Assembly: GCF_001695575.1 (NCBI RefSeq)
Contig: NZ_LUAX01000001.1
Span: forward strand, 1,178,001-1,242,000
From: Vibrio europaeus
GTDB taxonomy: Bacteria; Pseudomonadota; Gammaproteobacteria; Enterobacterales; Vibrionaceae
Direction of reading: 5' to 3'
Length of the DNA: 64,000 bases
A program made the translations under genes and the position numbers. Under the pieces are notes generated by a model, which saw only the letters and a program-made list of their open reading frames with translations, was not told the origin of the DNA and ran no database searches. Below are positions 36,042 to 43,878 of the stretch, piece by piece (position 1 is the stretch's first letter; each line of letters begins with the position of its first letter).

Positions 36042-36058
36042 TTTAGGTAGTACCTAAA
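36042..36058. promoter_or_regulatory. Perfect palindrome upstream of cyoA, candidate operator
   Basis: TTTAGGTA-G-TACCTAAA between the cyoA start and a TATAAC that could be its -10. The position near the start site suits a repressor site or a leader hairpin. It does not match the Fnr, ArcA, Fur or IscR consensus as I know them. Confidence 0.4.
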
Positions 36059-36560
36059 GGCCGGTTGTTATAGTCATTAGAATGCTTATGTGTTGAGGAT
36101 GTAAGATTGTGAAGAGCAAAATGTAGGGTTTTCAATCACACCACTGAGTTAAAAGCCCTGTGATTTATATGGATTAATTGTTACACTTTGAAACACATTG
36201 TTACATTTGGCGCATTATGCTGATCTCCAATAAGAAACTCACCCGCTGAAACTGGAATCTAATCTTCTAAGAATGAAAGACAGTCTCAGTGATGAGGTCG
36301 TGCGAGTTTCAGATCAGCATTGACGTGCTACAGGTAAAGCCATAGCCAAAAAGGGATAGCCACCTCTTGCCTAACAGCCGATAAGTTGGAAGTAGACACA
36401 CTTTACTCCGCTTAGCTAACGTTCACTGTGGGTGCAAAAGTGTGATCTGTTTTAAATTAATGAATTCACGTAATAATTACATGGTATTGATGGAAGAAAA
36501 CCTAAACGCCCACCATTCATTGACATAGGTAATAAATGCCGCCCTGAGGGTGAGGAGGTG
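36059..36560. other. Long intergenic region upstream of cyoA
   Basis: About 500 bases without a supported gene. It contains the cyoA promoter zone and a 104-bp imperfect inverted-repeat element at 36217-36320. The rest, AT-rich in parts (36450-36490), shows nothing recognisable. Confidence 0.4.
36217..36320. repeat. Imperfect inverted-repeat element
   Basis: Outer arms ATGCTGATCT (36217-36226) and AGATCAGCAT (36311-36320) are perfectly complementary. Inner arms GAAACTC (36234-36240) and GAGTTTC (36304-36310) continue the stem after a 7-base bulge on the left side only. The loop of 63 bases has no open frame. It could be a structured RNA, a miniature mobile element or the scar of one. Confidence 0.45.
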
Positions 36561-36601
36561 TTAAAAGCTGTTGGCTCAGCTTTCAATATTACCAACAGCT
36601 T
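36561..36601 (-). terminator. Terminator of the ADP-ribosyltransferase gene
   Basis: Perfect 10-bp arms AAGCTGTTGG / CCAACAGCTT with a 17-base loop, 12 bp beyond the stop. On the minus strand the stem runs into TTTTAACA. Confidence 0.5.
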
Positions 36602-36613
36602 GGAGGTAGGATT

Positions 36614-37087
36614 CTATTCCGGAGCTTTAAAAGACATGTTCAAGTTAAACAGATAGTTTGCCGTCTTAAACATTGGGTCGCTATCTTGCTTTTGTCCATG
36701 CTTGGGATTGGTTTCAAACACACCTTCCCATGTCATATTCTTATCCTCATCACACGTTACTTTTCGCGCCATAACTATCTGATTGGGTGGAATAGCGTTA
36801 CAAGCAATTTCCATTTGTGTATAAGCATTGGGTAAAGCGGCATGCTTCCCTTTCTTGTAGAGTTCTTCTACCACATCGACCGATTTATCGTCGGTGTATA
36901 GAGCATAAACATACCCACCATACAAAGATGCATACTTCATCGCTATCGTGATATCTTTTGAAGTTGAAATACCCCCTATCATCTGTCCCCCATCTTGGAT
37001 CTGAATCCCCCCTTTAAAGCGTGGCTTGAAGCCCACAGAAAAGATGGTTGAAGGGGGACGAGTATCAGCTCTATAGACTATACGCAT
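36614..37087 (-). CDS. Orphan mono-ADP-ribosyltransferase, cholera/pertussis-toxin-like fold
   Basis: 157-residue protein that appears to be a bare R-S-E class ADP-ribosyltransferase domain. The start MRIVYRADTRPPSTIFSVGF places Arg6 in YRADTRPP, the NAD-binding motif of cholera toxin A (YRADSRPP) and pertussis S1 (YRYDSRPP). STS follows at residues 41-43. Then QME at 91-93 is followed by a conserved-looking NAIPPNQI, matching S1's QSE then IPPENI, so the catalytic Glu would be E93 in a Q-x-E motif rather than the E-x-E of arginine-specific toxins. No signal peptide is present. An in-frame stop lies six codons upstream, and AAGGAG precedes the ATG. No immunity or macrodomain gene is adjacent. 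Activity and target are inferred. Confidence 0.78.
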   Translation of the reverse strand: MRIVYRADTRPPSTIFSVGFKPRFKGGIQIQDGGQMIGGISTSKDITIAMKYASLYGGYVYALYTDDKSVDVVEELYKKGKHAALPNAYTQMEIACNAIPPNQIVMARKVTCDEDKNMTWEGVFETNPKHGQKQDSDPMFKTANYLFNLNMSFKAPE

Positions 37088-37419
37088 ACGCTGTTTGTCT
37101 CCTTATTGCGAATGGTTTAAGCGGTGTAAAAGGCCTGTCAGCACTTCTAGCTGAGTTGACCAATAACCCGCCAATAAGAAACAAGTTTAATATACACTAA
37201 CTTGCTATTCCAAGTATCTCTGAGTTATCTAGCACTGTTTCTATCACAAAGCTAGGTAACAACAAACAGATGTTGTTTTGATTCAATAACTTTCAATTAC
37301 CACGATGGCACAAATAAGAAGTTCTTATTAGCCGATATAGGACAAACAAGATAGAGGAGATGTACATACGGAAAGCAATATTTCACCTATGCTTATAAAA
37401 AACAATAATAAGTGTCGTT
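37088..37419. other. Intergenic region between divergent ADP-ribosyltransferase and Na/Pi pseudogene
   Basis: About 330 AT-rich bases holding both divergent promoters. The only start with a ribosome site (GAGGAG near 37355) leads to a 12-codon frame. No repeats or RNA gene were recognised. Confidence 0.35.
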
Positions 37420-38795
37420 ATGAAATTCTGCATTCTGCTTACTCTACTAATACTCCCTTTCTCATCTAACGCATCCATCACTGAGCCATATCAACTGGAT
37501 TACTTTTCAATGCTTATGAGGCTATTTGGTGGCTTGGCAATGTTTCTTTATGGCATGGAAAAAATGTCTGATGCCTTAAAAAGAACCGCAGGCAGTCGTA
37601 TGAAGCAGGTTCTTGGTACATTGACTACAAACCGAATGAGTTCCGTTGCAACTGGTGCCGGACTGACTGCCGTTATTCAATAATCCTCAGTGACAACCGT
37701 GTTGGTCGTCGGCTTTGTCAGTGCTGGTTTGATGTCCTTAAACCAAGCAGTTGGCGTAATTATGGGTGCAAACATCGGTACATGTGTAACAGCACTACCA
37801 GCAGCTATTGGTAAAAGCACAGAAGCAAAGCAAACTTCCGCGATTCATCTTTTATTTAACCTTATCGGCATCGTTATTTGGCTACCTGTAATCAATCTTA
37901 TCGCGTTCGCGGCTACCTCCATATCTCCCAGCCACCTTGATTTGGACGGTATAGAGCGCCTTGCCGCAGAGACACCGCGTCAGATAGCTAATGCAAATAC
38001 TATGTTTAATATCGCTAATACACTAATCATGCTCCCATTTAGCGCCTTATTTGTTGCCGCTGTTAAAAAGCTAGTGCCGCACCACACTGCAAAAAAGGAA
38101 CACAAAAAAATCCAGCTCAAGTACATAAAAAAGGAGTACTTGGCAACGCCTGATATTGCCCTAGAGCAGGCACACTTAGAAATTGGTCGACTTGGCCGTC
38201 GCGTGACCAATATGGTTAATCGTCTTCCTCCTTTGGCAGACCAACCTAAAGATGAAAACGACAAAAAGCTGTTAGGCAAACACTACGCGAGATTGAAAAA
38301 GTAGAGGATGAAGTAGATATCTTGCACGCCAAGATCCTTTGTTACTTGGGTAAGTTACGCCAATCTCCCCTTAGTCAGAATGAAAGTCGCAATCAAATCA
38401 AGTTAGTCAGCATCACAGACCAATTGGAAAGTATTGCAGATCTCGTGGTCAACAACATGCTACCTCTTTGCTACAAGGCATTGGATGCCAACATTCAAGC
38501 CAGCCCTGAAATGCGCGATACGCTTGATCGTACCCATCCGAAAGTCAATCAAGCACTCCTCGATAGCGTCAATGCGATACGCCGAGAAGACACTCAGCTC
38601 GCCGAGAGTGTGCTCAACGCTAAACGTGAAATTAATGTACTTCTTGAATCGATTCTCGAACTTCAAGCACAAAGACTTTCTCAAGCTACGGAGAAAAGGT
38701 TGGATATTTCCCGTGTTCAAATGGAGTGGGTAGAAGCACTAAAACGCATTTACACTTTGAGCAAACGTATTGCCAAATTACAGTTGAGAAAGTAA
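37420..38795 (+). pseudogene. Na+/phosphate cotransporter (NptA/PhoU-domain type), inactivated
   Basis: Remains of a Na/Pi cotransporter with signal-like N-terminus, membrane repeats and C-terminal PhoU-like helices. Three lesions are visible. First, the conserved QSSSVTT motif is cut by TAA at 37681-37683 (one base from TCA), with the same frame resuming. Second, the text runs from the first-repeat motif GANIGT straight into CVTALPAAIGKSTEA of the second repeat, and the roughly 100 residues between the two homologous GANIGT copies, including the second QSSS, are gone. Third, one base is missing near 38283-38300, so the frame shifts before the PhoU part (EIEKVEDEVDIL). The remaining reading is about 458 codons against the 540-560 usual. 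It is not functional unless all three are sequencing errors. Confidence 0.82.
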
Positions 38796-38891
38796 CACCA
38801 TCTGTCTTCAGTGATAATATTCGTTTAAACCTCTTCAGCTCATAGATATGGGTAAGATTTGCATTGTCAGCTTGTAAACATGGCGGAACAA

Positions 38892-39839
38892 TCAACCATT
38901 CTCGTCACGTATACTAAAGGATTTACCAGTGCTAATGAGTCTAGCTTGTTGTTGCAAATACTCTATAAACACAGGGATCTTTTTGGCGACATGTTTTCTA
39001 GACGCGTAGAATGCATACAACACAAGATCTTCAGGTTCGTATTCTAGATCAACGACTTCAAGCGCTCCAGATTCGATCTCGCTCGTGCAAGATTCTTCAG
39101 CGAGTATCGCGAAACCCAATCCCGACAACGCCCCTGCTCTAGCGAGGTTGCCACTATTTACCTTAAATGATGATTGGACTTTTTGCGTTAACAAGTCACC
39201 GTCACCTTTTTTGAAAGTCCAAGGCATCCCGTTGAGAGCCGACAAACTACTGATACATGGCACATGTTTTAAGTCTGTGATTTTGTAAGGCCTCGTGCGG
39301 CTTTGTAACAGCTTCGGCGAAGCAACAACGACACTTGACCAACGTTTGATTTCCTTCGCTATCCAGCTGCTGTCTGCGAGCTTTCCCCGATTAAAAGTTA
39401 ACACCACATCAAAGCCATCAAGCAAATCTTCTTTTGGACTGACGCTCGTGTCGCAACAAAGTGAAATCGCCGGATGCTCTGCACAAAACGATGCCACCAC
39501 CTGAGATAAAATTGGTGAATCTGGCATTAAGACTCTCAGTTCCCCCATCACATCATTAGACGTTTGCATAACCTCGATTAAAGCATCGTTCAACTTTTCC
39601 AAGAGTGGTTGAGTTCGTAGGTAGAGAGCTTCTCCCGCTTCGGTAGGAAAAATTCGACGTGTCGTTCGATCAAACAATCGAGTGGCGAGCCTTCCCTCAA
39701 GCAAAGCAATATGGCGGCTGACATTTGATGTTGGTAGGTCCAAAAACTCAGCAGCTTTTTTGAAACTATTGCTCTCATATACGCAGTGAAAGCTCTTTAG
39801 CCATTTCTGGTCAATTGTCTCGAGCATCGATTGTCCCAT
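38892..39839 (-). CDS. LysR-family transcriptional regulator
   Basis: 315-residue regulator. The N-terminal winged helix (residues about 8-68: SNSFKKAAEFLDLPTSNVSRHIALLEGRLATRLFDR in parts) is followed by a periplasmic-binding-protein-like effector domain. An alternative ATG at 39827 has a slightly better ribosome site. It is divergent from the AccD paralogue with a 91-bp intergenic region that contains a LysR-like dyad, so it very likely regulates that gene. The effector is unknown, and a metabolite or inhibitor of fatty-acid synthesis would make sense. Confidence 0.88.
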   Translation of the reverse strand: MGQSMLETIDQKWLKSFHCVYESNSFKKAAEFLDLPTSNVSRHIALLEGRLATRLFDRTTRRIFPTEAGEALYLRTQPLLEKLNDALIEVMQTSNDVMGELRVLMPDSPILSQVVASFCAEHPAISLCCDTSVSPKEDLLDGFDVVLTFNRGKLADSSWIAKEIKRWSSVVVASPKLLQSRTRPYKITDLKHVPCISSLSALNGMPWTFKKGDGDLLTQKVQSSFKVNSGNLARAGALSGLGFAILAEESCTSEIESGALEVVDLEYEPEDLVLYAFYASRKHVAKKIPVFIEYLQQQARLISTGKSFSIRDENG

Positions 39840-39842
39840 TTA

Positions 39843-39862
39843 ATTGGATTTTAAATCCTAAT
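39843..39862. promoter_or_regulatory. LysR-type dyad in the lysR-accD intergenic region
   Basis: GGATTT-T-AAATCC within ATT...AAT, an interrupted dyad of the T-N11-A kind, abutting the LysR start. Suited to autoregulation and control of the divergent accD-like gene. Confidence 0.45.
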
Positions 39863-39930
39863 ATCGTCACTTTATTACCATATTTAGGTTTATACAATAC
39901 TAGCTTGATTAGTACTTAATAAGGTTAGTT

Positions 39931-40800
39931 ATGAATTGGTTAGACAAGCTACTCGATAAGAAACGTATTATTGGTACGCAAAAAGCACCGATTCCACAAG
40001 GTGTTTGGAAAAAGTGCCCTGAGTGTGAACAGGTTCTCTACCATTTAGCGCTCGAATCGAATTTGGACGTCTGTCCTAAGTGTCATCACCATATAAGAAT
40101 GAGCGCCAGACGACGATTAGAGACATTTCTAGATAGTGACAGCAACACAGAAATTGCGGCTGACTTAGAGCCCAAAGACCTACTCAATTTTAAAGATCGA
40201 AAGCGCTACAAAGAACGTCTCGACCTTGCACAAAGAGAAACAGGTGAAAAGGATTCACTCATTGCAATGAAAGGAACTCTTGTTGGATTGCCGGTTGTTG
40301 CCTGTGCATTCGAGTTTAATTTTATGGCTGGCTCAATGGGCTGTGTAACTGGAGCGCGTTTTGTTCGCGCCATTGATGAGGCTATCAATGCCCATTGTGG
40401 CCTCGTGTGCTTTTCCGCTTGCGGAGGCGCTAGAATGCAAGAATCTTTAATGGCTTTACTGCAAATGTCCAAAACAAGTGCCGCATTAGATCGCTTAGCC
40501 CAAAAGGGGCTACCTTATATTTCTGTCCTCACTGACCAAACTTTCGGCGGTGTTTCAGCAAGCCTAGCGATGTTGGGCGATATTAATATCGGCGAGCCAA
40601 ATGCACGAATCGGTTTTGCTGGTCGTCGTGTCATTGAACAAACGGTTAGAGAGCAACTGCCCGATGGCTTCCAACGCAGTGAGTTTCTTCTAGAACACGG
40701 TGCTCTAGATATGATTGTTGATAGACGAGAAATGCGTGAGAAAATAGCAGGGCTGCTTGCCAAGATGACCTATAATCCAGCCCGCGAAAAATTCTCTTAA
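39931..40800 (+). CDS. accD: Acetyl-CoA carboxylase carboxyltransferase beta subunit paralogue (AccD-like)
   Basis: 289-residue carboxyltransferase beta subunit, which with AccA makes malonyl-CoA for fatty-acid synthesis. The zinc ribbon is intact (C29, C32, C48, C51), as are the oxyanion block CGGARMQE and [23 protein letters not shown]. It differs from housekeeping AccD: the loop LTDPTMGG of E. coli reads LTDQTFGG, placing Phe205 where E. coli has Met203, and FSASGG is FSACGG. The C-terminal tail is short. Its isolated position, with a divergent LysR gene, suggests a second, regulated copy. Change at Met203 (to Leu) is associated with andrimid-insensitive AccD/AdmT, so a resistance role is possible. 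A housekeeping copy elsewhere is assumed, not seen. Confidence 0.88.
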   Translation: MNWLDKLLDKKRIIGTQKAPIPQGVWKKCPECEQVLYHLALESNLDVCPKCHHHIRMSARRRLETFLDSDSNTEIAADLEPKDLLNFKDRKRYKERLDLAQRETGEKDSLIAMKGTLVGLPVVACAFEFNFMAGSMGCVTGARFVRAIDEAINAHCGLVCFSACGGARMQESLMALLQMSKTSAALDRLAQKGLPYISVLTDQTFGGVSASLAMLGDINIGEPNARIGFAGRRVIEQTVREQLPDGFQRSEFLLEHGALDMIVDRREMREKIAGLLAKMTYNPAREKFS

Positions 40801-40824
40801 CTTCGTAATTGATAAAGTTCCCAC

Positions 40825-40851
40825 AGCGCTAGTTAAGCTATAACTAGCGCT
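40825..40851. terminator. Bidirectional hairpin between convergent accD-like and selO genes
   Basis: Perfect 11-bp stem AGCGCTAGTTA / TAACTAGCGCT with a 5-base loop. T-tracts are weak on both sides. Confidence 0.55.
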
Positions 40852-40862
40852 ATTCAAAACAG

Positions 40863-42572
40863 CTATGACGAACAGCTGTAATGAGAAACACCGCCAGCGG
40901 CAAAATATTCCATCGGTCTGAGCTGATAGTACTTAGCTTCAATCTCTTCTGATTGCTCATCATACGGGTTAGCCAGAATGCTTTGCAGTTCTTGGATTAG
41001 GCTAAAATCCCCTTTCTGCGCTTGTTCATAAGCCGGAACAATCAACCACTCTCGCCAAGTATACTTAGGGTTCACCTGTTTCATTTGGCGCGAAACATCC
41101 TCAAGGCTTTTCTCCCCAGCCGAGCTCAGTAACTCACGCCAAGATTTAAGCCACTGACTCCACGCCAGTTCTAACTCCTCACTTAATTGCGCATAAAAGC
41201 ATGCTGACAAATCAGACACCTCTGTTGGAATCTTAGAAAGTTCGCGGAAAAAGATAGTGTAGTCAACATGGCTTTTGATCATCAAAGCAAGCAGTTGGTT
41301 AAATAGGTCGCTGTTTAGTGCCTCTAAACCAAGCTTAGATGCCCACATACGACTCGCTTTCGCCTGCATAACTGAAGAAAAGCCTTCAACAACCTGTTCC
41401 AACTTTTCTAACGCATCCGGTTGCGATTGCAGTAGAGGTTTCAAGGCACCACAGAATGTCTCGAAGTTCTTCTCGGCGGCCTGAGATTGATTAAGAAAGG
41501 CGAAATGACGACCACCACCAGTCCAAGGTTGGAAAAATGGTTCAAAGTACTCGCAGAATCCGAAAGGCCCATAGTCTAGGGTAAATCCGCCCACTGAGCA
41601 GTTATCACTATTAAAATTACCCTGACAGTAACCGACACGTAACCAGTTAGCGATTAGAGAAGTAAGCCTGTCTCTAAACTCATTAGCTAGAAACAGTATT
41701 TTTTCAGCCAAAGGAAGGCTAGAGTCAATTTGCTGTTTGTACTCTCTTTCGATGATATGCAACACCATCATTTCTAATTCAGCCATCGCGTTAGGATGTT
41801 CATTAACGCGCGCTCTGCGGCTAAATAGCTCTAGTTGCCCTACTCGCAAAAATGAAGGCGCTACCCGAGTCGAGATAGCAATCGGATTTGCGATCATAAT
41901 ATCTGGATTCTCTGACCGCGAACCTTCACTGTACCAAGGGCGATCAACCGTTTCCGTTTGGGATGCAAATAGGCTCAAAGAACGTGATGTCGGGATCCCT
42001 AACGCATTCATATATTCTTGCGCCAAAAACTCACGAACGCTTGAACGCAGTACTGCTCTGCCGTCAGCTCCGCGGCAATACGGCGTTGGGCCACCACCTT
42101 TGAGCTGCATTTCCCAACGCTTGCCGTTCAATACCCCTTCGAAAACTGATACCGCGCGACCATCGCCATAACCGTTCCCCGTTTTGAAAGGACACTGATC
42201 GATATATTCATTGCCAAATATGGAAAGCGCATAACCCGTCGCCCACCCTATCGTTCTCATCGGTGCAGGCACGTTAGTTACGTCTCCAGAGAACAGTTGT
42301 TTGAACGCTTCAGTTTTAGCTAAACGATCATCAAGACCTAGCTCACGAAACAACTTTTGGCTGTGAGCAATGTAAACAGGATCTGCAATTGGCGTGGGCA
42401 TCACTGGTACATAATGCCCAGAGAACACTTGTCTCGGATAAAAGTCTAGGCCATCTTTCGTTGCATCAGGATCAGGAACAAGCGAATCCAACAACGAATA
42501 ATCTGCGGCTTTCGCAAGGTCATTCAGTTCAAGAATGCGTGCAGAAGTTTCTGTACCTGCTTTATTACTCAT
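40863..42572 (-). CDS. selO: SelO-family protein AMPylase (YdiU-like), divergent
   Basis: 569-residue pseudokinase of the SelO/YdiU family, which transfers AMP to Ser/Thr/Tyr of proteins in redox stress. Recognisable blocks are [41 protein letters not shown], the metal-binding [11 protein letters not shown] and LDYGPFGF, and the C-terminal CSS tripeptide whose cysteine corresponds to the selenocysteine site. The segment before GDGRA differs from E. coli: CPFKTGNGY replaces the common YSGHQFG, so this belongs to a divergent subgroup. It is monocistronic and convergent with the accD-like gene. Confidence 0.87.
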   Translation of the reverse strand: MSNKAGTETSARILELNDLAKAADYSLLDSLVPDPDATKDGLDFYPRQVFSGHYVPVMPTPIADPVYIAHSQKLFRELGLDDRLAKTEAFKQLFSGDVTNVPAPMRTIGWATGYALSIFGNEYIDQCPFKTGNGYGDGRAVSVFEGVLNGKRWEMQLKGGGPTPYCRGADGRAVLRSSVREFLAQEYMNALGIPTSRSLSLFASQTETVDRPWYSEGSRSENPDIMIANPIAISTRVAPSFLRVGQLELFSRRARVNEHPNAMAELEMMVLHIIEREYKQQIDSSLPLAEKILFLANEFRDRLTSLIANWLRVGYCQGNFNSDNCSVGGFTLDYGPFGFCEYFEPFFQPWTGGGRHFAFLNQSQAAEKNFETFCGALKPLLQSQPDALEKLEQVVEGFSSVMQAKASRMWASKLGLEALNSDLFNQLLALMIKSHVDYTIFFRELSKIPTEVSDLSACFYAQLSEELELAWSQWLKSWRELLSSAGEKSLEDVSRQMKQVNPKYTWREWLIVPAYEQAQKGDFSLIQELQSILANPYDEQSEEIEAKYYQLRPMEYFAAGGVSHYSCSS

Positions 42573-42656
42573 TGCGCTACTACTCCATGTATTTTAAAGA
42601 CCAAAAGTGTTGATACGTCCGTCACTAGCAAAAAGTATCAACGCTAGTTCAAGGTT

Positions 42657-43535
42657 TTATCGAAAAGCCATCGCCCCTTTACCTACACCTTCATAAGCGA
42701 TGACTTGTAATGATTGACCTTCTGCAACCGTTGGCTTTACTTCATCAGCAATGTAAACCGCTAATAGCTCAACCGTTGTATCCGTTGGCAAAATTTCAGT
42801 TTCACTTTTGGCGATGGCAAGTTCAAACTCACCCTGTGGCGCTGTGTATCGGAAACCATAATGGCTTTCGTCGGAAATTGCCTTAGCACTTTCACTTAGA
42901 TTCAGCATTGAAACAGAAACCTGGTCTTCCTTTGAACCTAAATAGATATCTTCCCAGCGTTTGGCAAAAGCCACTTCTTTGTCGATATCTCTCTCCCCAT
43001 CGACAATAATCTCGATTGGTGAGCGGTGTCCGTGTGCGATACGTTGGCAGTTACCATCGTGCTTTTTCAAACCATGTGTGTAATGGTAGAAGGCACCTGC
43101 AATATTCTCATGACGCAGGGTAATTTCCAGCCCTGTCACATTGCTAGGCAGGTTGTTTCGCAGAATCTGGTATACGTGTTTAGTAATGCTCTCGATGGTG
43201 ACGGCTTCAGCATCAATCAAGCAATAAGCTTCATTCGGGCAGTTTAGGTGGATACTCTTCTCACCACGCAGAACGTCAAGTGTGGAGTAACCCGTTTTAC
43301 TTGGTTTGTAAACGATAGCCGCGTTTTGCACTGGGATAAGCAAACGGTGATCGACAAACTCATCAACGAGTTGTTTGATTTGCTTCTTCACCCTACCGAA
43401 ATCCAACACCATACTCATTTCATTAAGCTCACCAGACATGATGACATCGACTATCCAGCTGTCTCCGACGACTCCTCTCTGTTCACAGATGTATGAAGAA
43501 TCGATAACGGTGAGATCTCTTACAAATAGGTTCAA
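42657..43535 (-). CDS. Two-domain QueD-like 6-pyruvoyl-tetrahydropterin synthase family protein
   Basis: 292-residue protein, about twice the length of QueD. The second half contains a complete zinc-site pattern, FYHYTHGLKKHDGNCQRIAHGHRSPIEI in part (His, His, Cys, HGH). The first half has the T-fold ending (MVLDFGRVKKQIKQL, FVDHRLL) but lacks the zinc histidines at its start. It therefore looks like a tandem domain protein with one degenerate half. QueD makes 6-carboxytetrahydropterin for queuosine, and the role of the long form is unproven. It is divergent from a COG0523 GTPase with a Zur box, an association seen with zinc-sparing enzyme paralogues. Confidence 0.75.
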   Translation of the reverse strand: MNLFVRDLTVIDSSYICEQRGVVGDSWIVDVIMSGELNEMSMVLDFGRVKKQIKQLVDEFVDHRLLIPVQNAAIVYKPSKTGYSTLDVLRGEKSIHLNCPNEAYCLIDAEAVTIESITKHVYQILRNNLPSNVTGLEITLRHENIAGAFYHYTHGLKKHDGNCQRIAHGHRSPIEIIVDGERDIDKEVAFAKRWEDIYLGSKEDQVSVSMLNLSESAKAISDESHYGFRYTAPQGEFELAIAKSETEILPTDTTVELLAVYIADEVKPTVAEGQSLQVIAYEGVGKGAMAFR

Positions 43536-43831
43536 GTTGAACTCCTTACTGCTTTAATGAGATACGGGAGGCTGATTATCATGTCAGCAGGCACTTCGTC
43601 TCATTGTTTAGGGTAAATAAAATGGAGTGGCAGAATGTATCAACGACTATATAAAGTCCACCTTTTTCATTCCTATCTATAAAGAAAAGAACAAAGTCTA
43701 TCCAGTTGCCACTCCAGCTACTCCAAACTCCTTTAAGAGCCGTGAGTTTATTAAAGTCATACGCACCTAAACACTGCTGTTCAGACTGATAAATTCTGTG
43801 GCTTAACAAAAGCTTCCTGAAAAATAGAAAT
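43536..43831. other. Intergenic region between QueD-like and COG0523 genes
   Basis: Holds the QueD-like promoter on the minus strand. A 76-codon minus-strand frame here starts only at TTG without a ribosome site and is not called. No second Zur box was found next to the QueD-like start. Confidence 0.35.
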
Positions 43832-43846
43832 TGTTATGTTATAACA
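43832..43846. promoter_or_regulatory. Zur box upstream of the COG0523 gene
   Basis: TGTTAT-GTT-ATAACA, a perfect inverted repeat that matches the core TGTTATANTATAACA of gammaproteobacterial Zur sites at all but one central base. It lies 33-47 bases before the ATG, positioned to block the promoter in zinc-replete cells. Confidence 0.75.
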
Positions 43847-43878
43847 CTGTGTGTTTTTTATTTAGATAGGCTTTTTAC

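Noticed and set aside
36477..36656. Plus-strand open stretch reading IDGRKPKRPPFIDIG and KCRPEGEEVLKAVG
   Set aside because: It looks protein-like but has no plausible start codon, and its last third is antisense to the ADP-ribosyltransferase gene and its terminator. Treated as chance or an unrecognisable relic.
36018..37419. Integron cassette or attC site around the orphan ADP-ribosyltransferase
   Set aside because: No GTTRRRY/RYYYAAC boxes or VCR-like repeats were found on either side. The inverted repeat at 36217-36320 lacks the attC core.
43536..43600. A second Zur box before the QueD-like gene
   Set aside because: No inverted TGTTAT/ATAACA pair is present near its start. Zinc control of that gene would have to act from the distant shared box or not at all.
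43579..43809. 76-codon minus-strand frame between the QueD-like and COG0523 genes
   Set aside because: It starts only at TTG without a ribosome site, has unusual composition, and overlaps the region expected to hold the QueD-like promoter.
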